DNA of 64,000 nt from DATBSL01 sp963729875 (GCA_963729875.1 CAVSPR010000010.1:62001-126000); one strand, 5' to 3'; counted from the first letter of the stretch, positions 29,349-39,607 are shown. The notes: a model not told the origin generated them from the letters alone. Made by a program: numbers and translations.

Positions 29349-32300
29349 ATGAGGGCCGCCGCTCTGCTGCTCACGATGGCGTGCGCCGCCCCGGCGCTCG
29401 CCCAGATCACGCGGGGAGGGATCTGCGGCACCGTCCGCGACGCGAGCGGTGCGGTCGTCTCGGGGGCCGGCGTGACGGCCACCCGCGTGGACACCAACGT
29501 CGCTCGCCGGTCCGTCAGCGACGAGCTGGGCTTCTACCGCACCGGCGCCCTCGATCCCGGCGTCTACGTGGTCCGCGCGGAGCTCGCCGGCTTCACCGCC
29601 GCCGAGGCCCGCGACATCGGGGTGCGCTCGGCGACGGACACCACGGTCGACATGGTGCTGAAGGTCGCCGCGGTCGGCGAGGCGATCACGGTCACCGAGC
29701 AGGTTGCCGGCGTCGAGCTGAACAAGACGAGCCCGACGGTCGGCTTCACGACCGGGGCAAGGCAGGTCGTCGAGCTGCCCCTCAGCGCGGACCGCAGTGT
29801 CAACAACCTCATTGCACTCTCGGCCAACGTCGTGCGGACCGTCGGCCAGGGCACCTACGCCGTCAACGGCCAGCGCTCCCGCAACAACAACTACATGGTC
29901 GACGGCTCGGACAACAACGACGTCTCGGTCACGATCTCGACCGTGAAGGTGGTGCCGGAGGGGGTGGCGGAGTTCCAGGTGCTGACCAACCCCTACAGTG
30001 CGGAGTTCGGCCGCAACAGCGGGGCCCAGGTCAACGTGGTGACGCGGTCCGGCACCAACGCCTTCCGGGGCGAGGCGTGGGATTACTACACCACCAGCGA
30101 GCTCTACTCCCGCAGCAACCTCGAGAAGGCCTCCGGCCTGACGTCGCCGCCGCGCTTCAACCGCAACCAGGTCGGGGCAGCCTCGGAGGGCCGATCCTCC
30201 GGGACCGCACGTTCTTCTTCCTCCTCTACCAGTACGACGCGCAGCGCCCGGGGCCGACGCTCGGGCCGACCACCCGGATGCCCACCCGGCCGGCCACGCC
30301 GCGCTCCAGGGCGTGCCGCTCGGCCCCGGGCAGACGCCGGCCAGCCGCGAGGCCGTCCTGCAGCGCCTCTCCTTCCTGCCGGACGTCTACGCCCAGGGCC
30401 TGACGTTCCGCAACCTCCGGCCGACGCTCGTCAACGGGATCCCGATCGAGACCGGCGAGGCGAACGTCCGCTCTCCGCGCCCAGCACCTGGCACAACGTG
30501 CTCGCCCGGGTGGACCACCGGCTGGGCGGGGCCGACAACCTCACCCTCCGCTACCTCCTCGACGACCGGGCGTTCACCAACGCGGTCTCCAACTGCACGT
30601 TCGGTCCCGTTTTCTGCGGGAACGGGACCGTCCGCAGCTCGAACCTCGCGGGGAGCGAGATCCACACATTCGGCCCGTCGATGCTCAACGAGCTCCGGCT
30701 CTCGTGGGTAAGGCGCGAGATCGAGCAGGTGAAGAACGACCCCGAGAGCCCCACGGCGTCGATCGAAGGCCTCTTCACGGTCGGGGGCGCCAGCAACTAC
30801 CCGCAGGGCCGCCTCGACGACGCGTTCCAGCTCTCGGACACGCTCACGTGGGAGAAGGGGCGCCACACGCTCAAGGCCGGGGTCGACGTCCGCCACAACC
30901 GCGTCCGCAACCGGGCGGCCTTCAACTCGAAGGGCACGTTCTACTTCAACAGCCTGCAGGACTACGTGAACAACGTCGCCGCCTACGTCGGGCAGGCGCT
31001 CCAGACGGCGAGCTACGATGCGACGCAGTGGCAGACGTCCTTCTTCGTCCAGGACGACCTGCGCGCGACGGCGGACCTGACCCTGAACCTGGGGCTGCGC
31101 TACGGCTGTCGGAGGTGCCGCTCGGCATGTTCGGCGCCACCGACCCCGAGAGCCTGGCCGCGCGGGTACCCGGCCCGCCCGGGAGGGACGCCGACAACTG
31201 GGCGCCGCGCGTGGGCTTCGCCTGGAGCCCCCGCAAGGGCGGGGGCCTGCTCGGCGACGGCCAGACGGTGCTGCGCGGCGGCTTCGGGATCGGCCACGAC
31301 CTGATCTTCTACAACCTGTTGACCGTCAACGCCTCGAACTACCCCGGGTCGTGGTCCTCGGCCGGTTCGACGTCGCGAACCTCTACCCGGAGAGGCTGGC
31401 GGGCAGTGCCAGCCCCGTCTTCGACCCGCTGGCCGCCTACACGAACGCTCCCCGGACCTGCAGAACCCCGACACCCGCTACTGGAGCCTCACCGTCCAGC
31501 GGGAGATCTCGGACTTCGTGGTCGAGCTGGGCTACACGGCGAGCCGGAGCGGCCACGGGATCAACAGGTCCAGATGAACCCGTCCCTCCTCACCGCGGAG
31601 CAGGCGGCGCTCGTGGCCGCGACCCGCAACGCCGGCGCGATCCCGGGCGCGGCGGCGCGAAGGCTCTACCCGCAGTACGGGAGCCGACTGCCGATCCCGG
31701 CCTACGTGGGGCCGGGCAGGAACGACGTCGAGGCCCGCGCGGAGTACGACGCGGCGATCATGTCGGTCAACAAGCGCTTCTCGAAGGGCTGGCAGGCCGG
31801 AGTCGCGTACACGTACAGCCGCTTCCTGAGCAACAACGACGCGTCCCTCGCCGAGAACGGGACCGACGCCTCGAGCCAGCGCCCGCAGAGCGCTCTTCGA
31901 CTACGAGGCGGAGTGGAGCCGCTCGCAGTTCGACCGGCCGCACCGACTCGCCCTCAGCTGGATCTGGGAGATCCCCGGGCCGAGGTCCGGCGTGCTCGGC
32001 CAGGTCCTCGGCGGCTGGCAGGTCTCCGGGGTGACCCAGGGCCAGTCGGGGCGCCCGTTCACGATCTTCACGGGCGTCGACTCGAACGGCGACGGCGCCA
32101 CCCCCGACCGCCCCGACCGCAACGGGTCCTGCGGCGTCACCTGGGACGGCGAGCACCGGGGCTTCGTCAACGCCGGCTGCTACACGACCCCGCTCGGCAC
32201 CAACAACCTGCCCCTCGCCAACGCCCTCGGCGACGGCAGCGCCCCCGCAACAGCGAGCGCGGCGCCTCCACCTGGAACACCGACCTGAGCCTGCTCAAGC

Positions 32301-32470
32301 GGTTCCGGATGGGTCGGTGGGAGCTGAGCATCCGGGCCGACGTCTTCAACGCCTTCAACCAGGACTCATACGGGGTGCCGGTCGCCGTGATGAACAGCCC
32401 GAGCTTCGGCCTCAACACGAGCGACTCGGGACGGCGCAGCGTCGCCCTCAGCGTGAAGGTCGTGTGGTAG
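29349..32470 (+). CDS. TonB-dependent receptor with carboxypeptidase-regulatory-like N-domain (frameshifts)
   Basis: About 1,040 residues. The signal peptide (MRAAALLLTMACAAPALAQ) is followed by a CarboxypepD_reg-like domain (ICGTVRDASGAVVSGAGVTA, YRTGALDPGVYVVRAELAGF) and a plug domain with YAVNGQRSRNNNYMVDGSDN and EFGRNSGAQVNVVTRSGTN. The C-terminal barrel has repeated aromatic strands (LTLNLGLRYG) and ends SVALSVKVVW with a C-terminal aromatic residue. This is the large Oar-like receptor class abundant in Acidobacteriota and Bacteroidota. Its ligand is unknown, but carbohydrates or peptides are usual. Frames shift near 30180, 30290, 30475, 31110, 31355, 31455, 31565, 31900 and 32250. GGAGGGGG precedes the ATG, 15 bp after the kinase stop, so the two are probably one operon. 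Confidence 0.88.
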
Positions 32471-32506
32471 GCTGCCCGCGCCGGCCGGGCGGGCGAAGGG
32501 GGTCGG

Positions 32507-34945
32507 ATGAGGGGACGAGCCGGGGCAGTCCTCGTCCTGGTCGCGCTCGCGGCGGCGACGGGTGCTGCCGATCGGGCTCCCCTCGAGCGCCAGAGCTTCC
32601 GCCTCGCGGGCCTCGCGAGGACGGCGGAGATCGTCGTCGACCGCTGGGGCATCCCGCACATCTACGCCGCCACCGAGGAGGACCTCTTCTTTGCGCAAGG
32701 CTGGAACGCCGCGCGCGATCGCCTGTGGCAGCTCGACCTCTGGCGGCGGCAGGGCGAGGGGAAGCTGGCCGAGGCCTTCGGCCCACGGTTCGTGGAGCAG
32801 GACCGCGCGGCACGCCTCTTCCTCTACCGCGGGGACCTCGACGCCGAGCTCCGGAGCTACCACCCGCGGGCGCGGTCGATCCTCACCGCGTTCACGCGCG
32901 GGATCAACGCCTACGTCGACCTCACGCGACGGCAGCCTGACCTCCTGCCCGTCGAGTTCGAGCTGACCGGCGCCCGGCCCGGGCACTGGAGCCTCACGAC
33001 CCCGCTCGTGCGCCTCTTCGGGCTCACGCGCAACGCGGGGCGCGAAGTGCGCCTCGCACAGCTCGTCCGGGCGCTCGGACCGGACCGCGTGGAGAAGCTC
33101 TCGCTCTTCGAGCCGCCCACGAAGCTGGAGGTGCCGAAGGGACTCGACCTGTCGGCTCTCGACGCCGCCGTCCTGAAGACCTACGCGCTCGCCCATGCCG
33201 GCGTCACCTTCACGGCGGCGGACCTCGCGGCGGCCAATCCGCAAGAGGACCGCGAAGGGCTGGCCCGCGCGATCTCCACGCCGCCCCCGGCTGATGCGTC
33301 CGCGGCGGGCGCCCCGCGGTTCGAGAGCAACAACTGGGCGGTCTCGGGACGGCTCAGCGCGTCCGGCCGGCCGATCCTGGCCGGCGACCCCCACCGGGCA
33401 CTCGCGGTTCCGTCGTTGCGATACGTCGCGCACCTCGTCGGCCCGGGCTGGAACGTCGTCGGGGCGGGGGAGCCGGCCCTGCCCGGCGTCTCCCTCGGCC
33501 ACAACGAGAGGATGGCGTGGGCGCTGACGATCTTCGCCTTCGCCGACGAGGAGGACCTCTACGTCTACGAGACGAACCCCGCCGCCCCGCGCCAGTACCG
33601 CTACCGGGGCCGCTGGGAGAGCATGCGAACGGTCGAAGAGCAGGTGCCGGTGCGGGGCGCCGCGCCCGTGACGGTCACCTTGCACTTCACGCGTCACGGG
33701 CCGGTCCTCTTCGAGGACGTCGTGCGTCACCGGGCCTGCGCGCTGCGCGCCGCCTACCTGCAGCACCCGGGCACCGCCCCCTACCTCGCGAGCCTGCGCC
33801 TCGGCCAGGCGCGCGGGTGGAGCGAGTTCGTGAGCGCCGCCGGGCGGCACCTCATGCCGAGCCTCAACCTGGCGTACGCGGACGTGGACGGGAACGTCGG
33901 CTGGTTCGGGGCCAGCCTCGCGCCCGTGCGGGACGGGTGGAGCGGGCTGCTGCCGGTTCCCGGGGACGGTGCGTACGAGTGGCGGGGAACCCTCGGGCCC
34001 TCGAACCTGCCCCGCATCCTCAACCCGCCGGAGGGCTGGATCGCGACCGCCAACCAGTTCAACCTGCCCCCGGGGTACCCGCACACCGACGCCTCGGGCC
34101 GGGAGTGGGCGGCGCCCTATCGGTTCCGTCGGATCGCCGAGGTGCTGAGCACGGGACGGCCGATCGGCATCGAGGACGCGATGCGTCTCCAGTACGACGA
34201 CGCGTCGCTGCCGGCGCGGGAGCTGGTTCCCCTGCTGCGAGGCGTCGTGGCCGTGACTCCCGACGTCGATGCGGCTCTCCAGTCGCTGCGGAGCTGGGAC
34301 CTCGTCCTCTCGAAGGACTCCGAGGCCGCGGCGATCTACGAGGCGTGGGTGGTCGAGCTGCGGAAGCAGGTGCTGTCGCGATACGTACCCGGGGCCGGCG
34401 GCGACACCGGCGCGCTCGTCCCGATGCCGGTGCTCGTCCGCCTCCTCGCCTCGCCGGACGGCGCGTTCGGCGACGACCCCGTCGCCGGCCGTAACGCCGT
34501 TCTGCTCGAAAGCTTTCGACAGGCGGTGGCCCGTCTCGAGGAGACGCTCGGCCCCGACCGCTCGGCCTGGCGGTGGGGGCGGTTGCACCATGTCGCGCTC
34601 GAGCACGCGCTGTCCGCCACCGCGGGCGCCGCACGGCGGGACACGCTCGACGTGGCGCCGCTTCCCGTCGGCGGCGACGCCTACGCGGTCCACAACACGT
34701 CGTTCCGCGAGAGCGACTTCCGGCAGACGTCCGGCGCCACTTACCGGCAGGTCGTCGACGTGGGGGCGTGGGACCGCTCGATGACGCTCAACGCCCCGGG
34801 CCAGTCCGGCGATCCCCGCAGCCCGCACTACCGGGACCTCTTCCCCCTCGCCGCCGAGGGGCGCTACGTACCGATGCTGTACAGCCGCGAGAAGGTGATG
34901 GAGGCGGCGGAGCGGATCATCACCCTGGAGCCGGACGCCCGGTGA
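32507..34945 (+). CDS. Penicillin acylase family protein (Ntn hydrolase)
   Basis: This intact 812-residue enzyme has a signal peptide (GAVLVLVALAAATGAADRA). The precursor order is alpha subunit, linker, beta subunit. The alpha part has VDRWGIPHIYAATEEDLFFAQGW and RDRLWQLDLWRR. The autocatalytic nucleophile is Ser274 in PRFESNNWAVSG, followed by GRPILAGDPHRAL and, later, VDGNVGWFGAS. Members cleave acyl-amide bonds in the periplasm; substrates include beta-lactams and acyl-homoserine lactones, and none can be assigned here. A TAGGCT box overlaps the upstream stop codon (32468-32473). The amidohydrolase gene starts 30 bp after its stop, suggesting a two-gene operon of amide hydrolases. Confidence 0.92.
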   Translation: MRGRAGAVLVLVALAAATGAADRAPLERQSFRLAGLARTAEIVVDRWGIPHIYAATEEDLFFAQGWNAARDRLWQLDLWRRQGEGKLAEAFGPRFVEQDRAARLFLYRGDLDAELRSYHPRARSILTAFTRGINAYVDLTRRQPDLLPVEFELTGARPGHWSLTTPLVRLFGLTRNAGREVRLAQLVRALGPDRVEKLSLFEPPTKLEVPKGLDLSALDAAVLKTYALAHAGVTFTAADLAAANPQEDREGLARAISTPPPADASAAGAPRFESNNWAVSGRLSASGRPILAGDPHRALAVPSLRYVAHLVGPGWNVVGAGEPALPGVSLGHNERMAWALTIFAFADEEDLYVYETNPAAPRQYRYRGRWESMRTVEEQVPVRGAAPVTVTLHFTRHGPVLFEDVVRHRACALRAAYLQHPGTAPYLASLRLGQARGWSEFVSAAGRHLMPSLNLAYADVDGNVGWFGASLAPVRDGWSGLLPVPGDGAYEWRGTLGPSNLPRILNPPEGWIATANQFNLPPGYPHTDASGREWAAPYRFRRIAEVLSTGRPIGIEDAMRLQYDDASLPARELVPLLRGVVAVTPDVDAALQSLRSWDLVLSKDSEAAAIYEAWVVELRKQVLSRYVPGAGGDTGALVPMPVLVRLLASPDGAFGDDPVAGRNAVLLESFRQAVARLEETLGPDRSAWRWGRLHHVALEHALSATAGAARRDTLDVAPLPVGGDAYAVHNTSFRESDFRQTSGATYRQVVDVGAWDRSMTLNAPGQSGDPRSPHYRDLFPLAAEGRYVPMLYSREKVMEAAERIITLEPDAR

Positions 34946-34974
34946 GGTCGTCGACCGCTCTGTGGAGGACTCCG

Positions 34975-36459
34975 ATGCGCACTCGTGGGACGTGTGTCGC
35001 CCTGGCCGCCCTTGGCTGCCTGGCCGCCGTGGCTGCCGCGCCAGAGCCGAAAGCCCCGAGTCGCTTCTCGCCGGACGTGCAGGCATACGTCCGGCACGAT
35101 GCCCCGCGCATCGTGCTGGCGCACGTGCGCGTGGTCGACGGCACCGGCGGGCCGCCCGTCGAGGACCGCAACGTCGTCGTCGAGGACGGCCGGATCTCGG
35201 CGATCGAGCCGGGCGCGGACCTTCGGCCGACGCCCGGGACGCTCGTGCTCGAGCTGCCCGGGCGCACGGTGCTGCCGGGTCTCGTCGGGATGCACGACCA
35301 CATGTTCTACATCGCGCGGCCCAACGTCGACGCGACGATGCGCTTCGAGCGGCCGCTGCTGGTGCCGCAGATGACGTTCTCCTCGCCGCGGCTGTACCTG
35401 GCGAACGGCGTCACGACCGCGCGCACCACCGGCAGCGTGGAGGGCTACGCCGACATCAACCTCCGCGACCTGATCGAATCCGGCCGGATCGTCGGGCCGC
35501 ACCTCGACGTGACCGCCCCCTACCTGGAGGGAAAGGGCTCCCCCTTCATGCAGATGCACCAGCTGAAGGACGCCGCCGCCGCGCGCCGGTTCGTGGACTT
35601 CTGGGCCGACGCCGGGGCCACGTCGTTCAAGGCGTACATGTACGTCAGCCGCGACATCCTCCAGGCCGCGATCGAGCAGGCGCACGCGCGGGGCCTGAAG
35701 GTCACCGGGCACCTGTGCTCCGTCACGTACCCCGAGGCCATCGCGCTCGGCATCGACGACCTCGAGCACGGCTTCTTCGCCAACACCCAGGGGGCGCCGG
35801 GCAAGCAGCCCGACGTGTGCCCGGAGGGACAGACCTCGGCGTTCCTCGACCAGGCGGACCCCGCGAGCCCCGAGGCCCGCGCACTCGTCGAGAGCCTGGT
35901 GTCGCACCGCGTGGCCGTGACCTCCACGCTGCCCGTCTTCGAGCACTCGCTGCCGAACCGGCCGCCGCTCGACCCGCGGGCCCTGGAGGCCCTCACGCCC
36001 GCCGCGCGCACAGCCTTCCTCTACGCCCGCGCCGCCCGGGCGGCCGCCTCGCCCGAGGTCGCCGCGAAGGCCCTCACCCGCTTCCAGCGCGACATGACGC
36101 TCGAGCTCGCGTTCGTGCGGGCTGGCGGACTGCTCATCGCCGGCCCGGACCCCACCGGCAACGGCGGCACCCTCCCCGGCTTCTCGAACCACCGCGCGGT
36201 CGAGCTCCTCGTCGAGGCGGGCCTCACCCCGGTGGAGGCCATCCAGGTCGCCACCCTCAACGGGGCCCGCTACCTCGGGCGCGAGAAGACGATCGGCTCC
36301 GTCGAGGTCGGCAAGCACGCCGACCTGCTCGTCGTCGAAGGCGACCCCTCGAAGGACATCAAGGACATCGAGCGGGTGGAGCTGGTCTTCAAGGACGGCG
36401 TCGGCTACGACCGCGAGAAGCTGCTCGCGAGCGTCCGCGGTCGGTACGGGGAGTACTGA
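34975..36459 (+). CDS. Exported amidohydrolase, imidazolonepropionase/prolidase-like
   Basis: This 494-residue protein has a signal peptide (MRTRGTCVALAALGCLAAVAA). The metal-dependent hydrolase fold has the opening strand IVLAHVRVVDGTGGPPV, the HxH metal motif in VGMHDHMFYIA, a lysine-containing strand FKAYMYVSRD, the later histidines in VTGHLCSV and DLEHGFF, and the conserved aspartate in LIAGPDPTGNGG. It closes with NGARYLGREKTIGSVEVGKHADLLVV, typical of the family. It probably hydrolyses cyclic amides or X-Pro peptides in the periplasm. ATG 34975 follows GGAGGA and is 30 bp from the penicillin acylase stop. It is intact and converges on the kinase gene with a 13-bp gap. Confidence 0.9.
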   Translation: MRTRGTCVALAALGCLAAVAAAPEPKAPSRFSPDVQAYVRHDAPRIVLAHVRVVDGTGGPPVEDRNVVVEDGRISAIEPGADLRPTPGTLVLELPGRTVLPGLVGMHDHMFYIARPNVDATMRFERPLLVPQMTFSSPRLYLANGVTTARTTGSVEGYADINLRDLIESGRIVGPHLDVTAPYLEGKGSPFMQMHQLKDAAAARRFVDFWADAGATSFKAYMYVSRDILQAAIEQAHARGLKVTGHLCSVTYPEAIALGIDDLEHGFFANTQGAPGKQPDVCPEGQTSAFLDQADPASPEARALVESLVSHRVAVTSTLPVFEHSLPNRPPLDPRALEALTPAARTAFLYARAARAAASPEVAAKALTRFQRDMTLELAFVRAGGLLIAGPDPTGNGGTLPGFSNHRAVELLVEAGLTPVEAIQVATLNGARYLGREKTIGSVEVGKHADLLVVEGDPSKDIKDIERVELVFKDGVGYDREKLLASVRGRYGEY

Positions 36460-36472
36460 AGCCCGCGCGTCC

Positions 36473-39073
36473 TCACTTCTCGGCGAGCAGGTCCCTGAGG
36501 ACCGGTCGCCCGCCGAGCGAGGTCCGGAAGCCCCAGCCGGCCACGGCGAGGCATGCGCCTACGGCGAGGAAGGTCACGTAGGCGTACCACGCGGAGAGGT
36601 CGTCTGTCAGCGGGAAACTGCTGAGCAGGTCGGTCGTGACGGTGGCGGTCAGGATCGTGACCCAGCCGAAGCGGAAGAAGAAGACGTGCCAGAGCGTGAT
36701 CCAGGAGACGATCGGCACGAACCCGAAGCTGGAGGAGTAGAGGAGGACGTACCCCGTCCAGTGCGCAGCGATCGCGAGCCCGGTCCGGCGCAGGAGGAAG
36801 CGCAGGAGCAGGAGCGCGACGAAGAGGAAGAGGATGTGCGTCGTGAGGTTGACGACGACCGCGAGCATCTCCGCGACGGCCTCCCGGACGCCGCCCAGGG
36901 CGAGCAGGGTGGCGGGATGAGGCGGCAGGTCGGGGCGGGGGGGGATGCCGCCTCGCCAGACGGTGAAGAGACGGAAGGTCATTCCCAGGACGGCGTACCC
37001 GCCTCCCCAGAGGCAGCCGATCAGCACGTCCCGTCCGAGCTGGGGGTCGCGCAGCCGCCCGTCCAGCAGGCGCACCCAGGAGATCATCGTCCGGGGCCAC
37101 AGCCGGCGGGCGTAGGGCTCGAGGACGATGTAGAAGAGCCAGCCGAGGCCGAAGGCGAAGAAGGCCCGGTAGAGACCGCCGAAGACGAGCTCGAACTCGG
37201 AGCGCTCGGGTACGTGGTGCGTGGCGAGGAGCCACTGGAGCATCACCAGGACGAAGAGGACCGAGGCGAGGCGGAAGGCGAACCGGCGGTCGCCTCGCCC
37301 CGTGCGGAGGTTGCGGCGGGCGAGGAGGCCGAGGCCTAGCAGCAGGGAGAAGTGGAAGCCGATGTGGGCCACGCGGAGCCAGTTGGCCGAGACCACGTCC
37401 CACGAGCGGACCCAGCCCGGTCGATCGGTGCCGGTCGGGGTCCACGGCTCGACGATGCGGAAGGCGACCGGTCTCCCTCGGAACGCGGCGGCCTCGACGC
37501 GGATCGGGACCTCGGGGGCGTCGGGGTAGCGCCCCTCCCAGGCCGCCCGGCGATCCGCGAAGGCCGGGGGCAGCCACCGTGGCTCGACGGCGGTGAAGCG
37601 CGCGGGGTCGAGCTTCGCCTGGGCGAAAAGGCCGTTCCAGTCAGGCTCCCCTCTCGCTCCGCCGGCCTCGTCCGTCTCCGCGGGAACGGCCTCCAGCCGG
37701 CGCAGCCGGCCGCGGGTGTCGAGCTGCACGCTCACCATGCCGGGGATGGAGACCGGCGGGTCGAGCTCGGTCGGGAAGAACTCGGTCGTCCGGTGGGGCA
37801 CGAGGTAGGTCGGGCTCTCGCGGTACCAGAAGCGCACGACGCTCGGCTCGCCGCGCGCCAGGAGCTTCCACCAGTCGGGTGAGCGCGGTCCGGCCACGAG
37901 ATGGTCGACGTAGCCGCTGTCCCGCAGGAAGCCGCGGGTGCGGTCGCTCCGGAGCGCCGGGTAGCCGAGGGCTTCGAGGATGGCGCGCGCGTCCGCGGCG
38001 AGCACTTCAGGGGACTTGGGGAGCGGGACGATGCTCGTCAGCCGGGTCCGGCCCGCCGACCAGACGGCCCCGACGAGGGCCAGAACCACCCCGGCGAGGC
38101 ACATCCACGCGGCCGCGGGCGAGAGCGCGGCGAAGTCCCCCGCCTCTGCGACGATCTCGGGAGCGGGCGTCTCCCCGCGGGCGACCGCGAGCGTGAGCAG
38201 GTCGCTGCCGGGGAAGGCGGCGCGCACGGCGAGGGCCGAGGCCGGGCGCCGGGCCGGGTCCTCCTCCAGACAGCGCAGGATGATCCGGTCCACCGCCGGG
38301 TCCAGGCCCTCGACGAGGCTCGACGGCGGCGGGGGCGGCTCCGCCAGGCCCGGCTGCGGGAAGGCGCGCCGGCCCGTGAACAGCTCGTACAGCACGAGAC
38401 CGAGGCTGTAGATGTCGCTGCGCTCCGTCACCTCCCGGCCGGCCCGCTGCTCGGGGGCCATGTAGGCCGGCGTCCCGCTCTGGATCTCCCCGGCCCCGAT
38501 CGTCCCCGCCACCGCCGCGAGGCCGAAGTCCATGATGCGGGCGTGGCCCCGCTCGTCGAGCATCACGTTTGCGGGCTTCAGGTCGCGATGGAGGACGCTC
38601 TTCTCGTGGGCCGCGGCGAGGCCCGAGGCCAGCTGGCGGGCGATCTGGGCCGCCTTGTCGGCGGGGAGTCGCCCGATGCGCTGCAGGAGCGAGCGCAGGT
38701 CCTCCCCGCGGATGTACTCCATCGAGAGGAAGCACAGGCCGTCCGTCTCGGTGATGTCGTAGACGCGGCAGACGTTCGGGTGGGAGACCTGGCGCGAGAT
38801 CCGCACCTCGCTCTTCAGCCCCGCGAGGCGCTCCGGGTCCCGGGCCACCCGCTCCGGCAGCAGCTTGAGGGCGACCGGCTGGTCGAGGCTGAGGTCGTCC
38901 GCGTGGTAGACCTCGCCCATGCCGCCCTTGCCCACGCACTCGACGATGCGGTAGCGCTTCGCGAGGACGTCGCCGGGACCGTAGCGGCCGGCGTCCGGGC
39001 GGCGAGAGGCCGAAGAGCCGAGCCCGTCCCGCAAGTGAGTGCAGGCCGTCGCCGTCGGGGGCGAGAGACTCAT
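36473..39073 (-). CDS. Membrane Ser/Thr protein kinase with large C-terminal sensory/membrane region
   Basis: This is an intact 866-residue protein. The kinase domain spans about residues 30-300: VGKGGMGEVYHADD (Gly loop), VALKLLPE, VLHRDLKPANVML, IMDFGLAAV, GTPAYMAPEQRAG. A membrane helix (AAWMCLAGVVLALVGAVWSA) leads to an external domain (about residues 380-560, with EALGYPALRSDRTRGFL and SVQLDTRGRLRRLEAVPAE) and then a bundle of about eight helices including HIGFHFSLLLGLGLLARR and NLTTHILFLFVALLLLRFLL. The second half is an Acidobacteria-style membrane region with no firm family. The minus-strand TACAAT box at 39116-39121 is its likely -10. About 200 bp of its 5' end is duplicated at 39946-40107. 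Confidence 0.88.
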   Translation of the reverse strand: MSLSPPTATACTHLRDGLGSSASRRPDAGRYGPGDVLAKRYRIVECVGKGGMGEVYHADDLSLDQPVALKLLPERVARDPERLAGLKSEVRISRQVSHPNVCRVYDITETDGLCFLSMEYIRGEDLRSLLQRIGRLPADKAAQIARQLASGLAAAHEKSVLHRDLKPANVMLDERGHARIMDFGLAAVAGTIGAGEIQSGTPAYMAPEQRAGREVTERSDIYSLGLVLYELFTGRRAFPQPGLAEPPPPPSSLVEGLDPAVDRIILRCLEEDPARRPASALAVRAAFPGSDLLTLAVARGETPAPEIVAEAGDFAALSPAAAWMCLAGVVLALVGAVWSAGRTRLTSIVPLPKSPEVLAADARAILEALGYPALRSDRTRGFLRDSGYVDHLVAGPRSPDWWKLLARGEPSVVRFWYRESPTYLVPHRTTEFFPTELDPPVSIPGMVSVQLDTRGRLRRLEAVPAETDEAGGARGEPDWNGLFAQAKLDPARFTAVEPRWLPPAFADRRAAWEGRYPDAPEVPIRVEAAAFRGRPVAFRIVEPWTPTGTDRPGWVRSWDVVSANWLRVAHIGFHFSLLLGLGLLARRNLRTGRGDRRFAFRLASVLFVLVMLQWLLATHHVPERSEFELVFGGLYRAFFAFGLGWLFYIVLEPYARRLWPRTMISWVRLLDGRLRDPQLGRDVLIGCLWGGGYAVLGMTFRLFTVWRGGIPPRPDLPPHPATLLALGGVREAVAEMLAVVVNLTTHILFLFVALLLLRFLLRRTGLAIAAHWTGYVLLYSSSFGFVPIVSWITLWHVFFFRFGWVTILTATVTTDLLSSFPLTDDLSAWYAYVTFLAVGACLAVAGWGFRTSLGGRPVLRDLLAEK

Positions 39074-39127
39074 GCGGCACCCACCTCGTCCCGCTCCCCG
39101 CGCGAGACCGAGGCGATTGTACGCTCG
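38921..39127. repeat. Direct repeat A: kinase 5' end plus promoter region
   Basis: This stretch, covering the kinase start codon, its first residues and the upstream TACAAT box, is repeated nearly identically and in the same orientation at 39946-40107. The other copy lacks 45 bp, an in-frame piece of 15 codons. The two copies flank the HicBA genes. Confidence 0.85.
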
Positions 39128-39170
39128 TGAGTCCGGCCAGGGGGCCGGCGCCGCAGCGGGTCGCCTGGCG

Positions 39171-39395
39171 TCACAGAAGCGCGCGTAGCGCTTCTGTCGA
39201 GAGATCGCAGTCGCGGAGGATCTTCGCCGTGATCCCGGGGCCCAGCGTCTCTCCCGCATGCGCCGGTACCACGGTGGACCGACCATCCGCATGGCGGAGG
39301 TAGTGGTGGCTGCCCTTCACTCGAACGACGGCGAATCCGGCAGCGCCAAGAGCCGTGATCAGGTCCGCACCGGTCAGGCGCGGCAAGCGCGTCAC
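39171..39395 (-). CDS. hicA: HicA-family mRNA interferase toxin
   Basis: This 74-residue protein is a small double-stranded-RNA-binding-fold toxin. The HicA signature is present: LTGADLITALGAAGFAVVRV then KGSHHYLRHADGRSTVVPAH, with the catalytic histidine in GSHHYL, then GETLGPGITAKILRDCDLS. HicA cuts mRNA independently of ribosomes. Its start overlaps the hicB stop by four bases (39392-39395), so it is translationally coupled and made after its antitoxin. The pair sits between two copies of the kinase 5' region, suggesting it arrived or moved with that duplication. Confidence 0.88.
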   Translation of the reverse strand: MTRLPRLTGADLITALGAAGFAVVRVKGSHHYLRHADGRSTVVPAHAGETLGPGITAKILRDCDLSTEALRALL

Positions 39396-39607
39396 GACGC
39401 CAACCGGACCCGCTGCACTCCGACGAAGTCCAGCTTCTCGCTGGTGTCTCCCTGGACTTCGACGCAGAGCTGGATGGCCTCCTTGATGCGTTCCATGAGC
39501 TCATCGAGGGATCGAGCCTGCGTGTGGCAACCCGGCAGGGTCGGCACGGATGCGACGTAGAAGCCTTCCCCGTCCCTCTCAACGACGACGTCGAACTCTC
39601 GGCCCAT
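39392..39607 (-). CDS. hicB: HicB-family antitoxin (short form)
   Basis: This 71-residue protein has the partial RNase-H-like HicB fold: FDVVVERDGEGFYVASVPTLPGC is the defining segment, then HTQARSLDELMERIKEAIQLC. It lacks a C-terminal ribbon-helix-helix or HTH domain, so it neutralises HicA but may not bind DNA strongly. The ATG at 39607 is preceded on the minus strand by a TACAAT box (39627-39632), about 19 bases away. It overlaps hicA by 4 bp. Antitoxin-first order is the reverse of the E. coli hicAB locus but common elsewhere. Confidence 0.85.
   Translation of the reverse strand: MGREFDVVVERDGEGFYVASVPTLPGCHTQARSLDELMERIKEAIQLCVEVQGDTSEKLDFVGVQRVRLAS

Noticed and set aside
32366..35086. 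A 906-codon minus-strand open frame over penicillin acylase
   Set aside because: Same GC-skew artefact; no recognisable domain and it covers two intact genes on the other strand.
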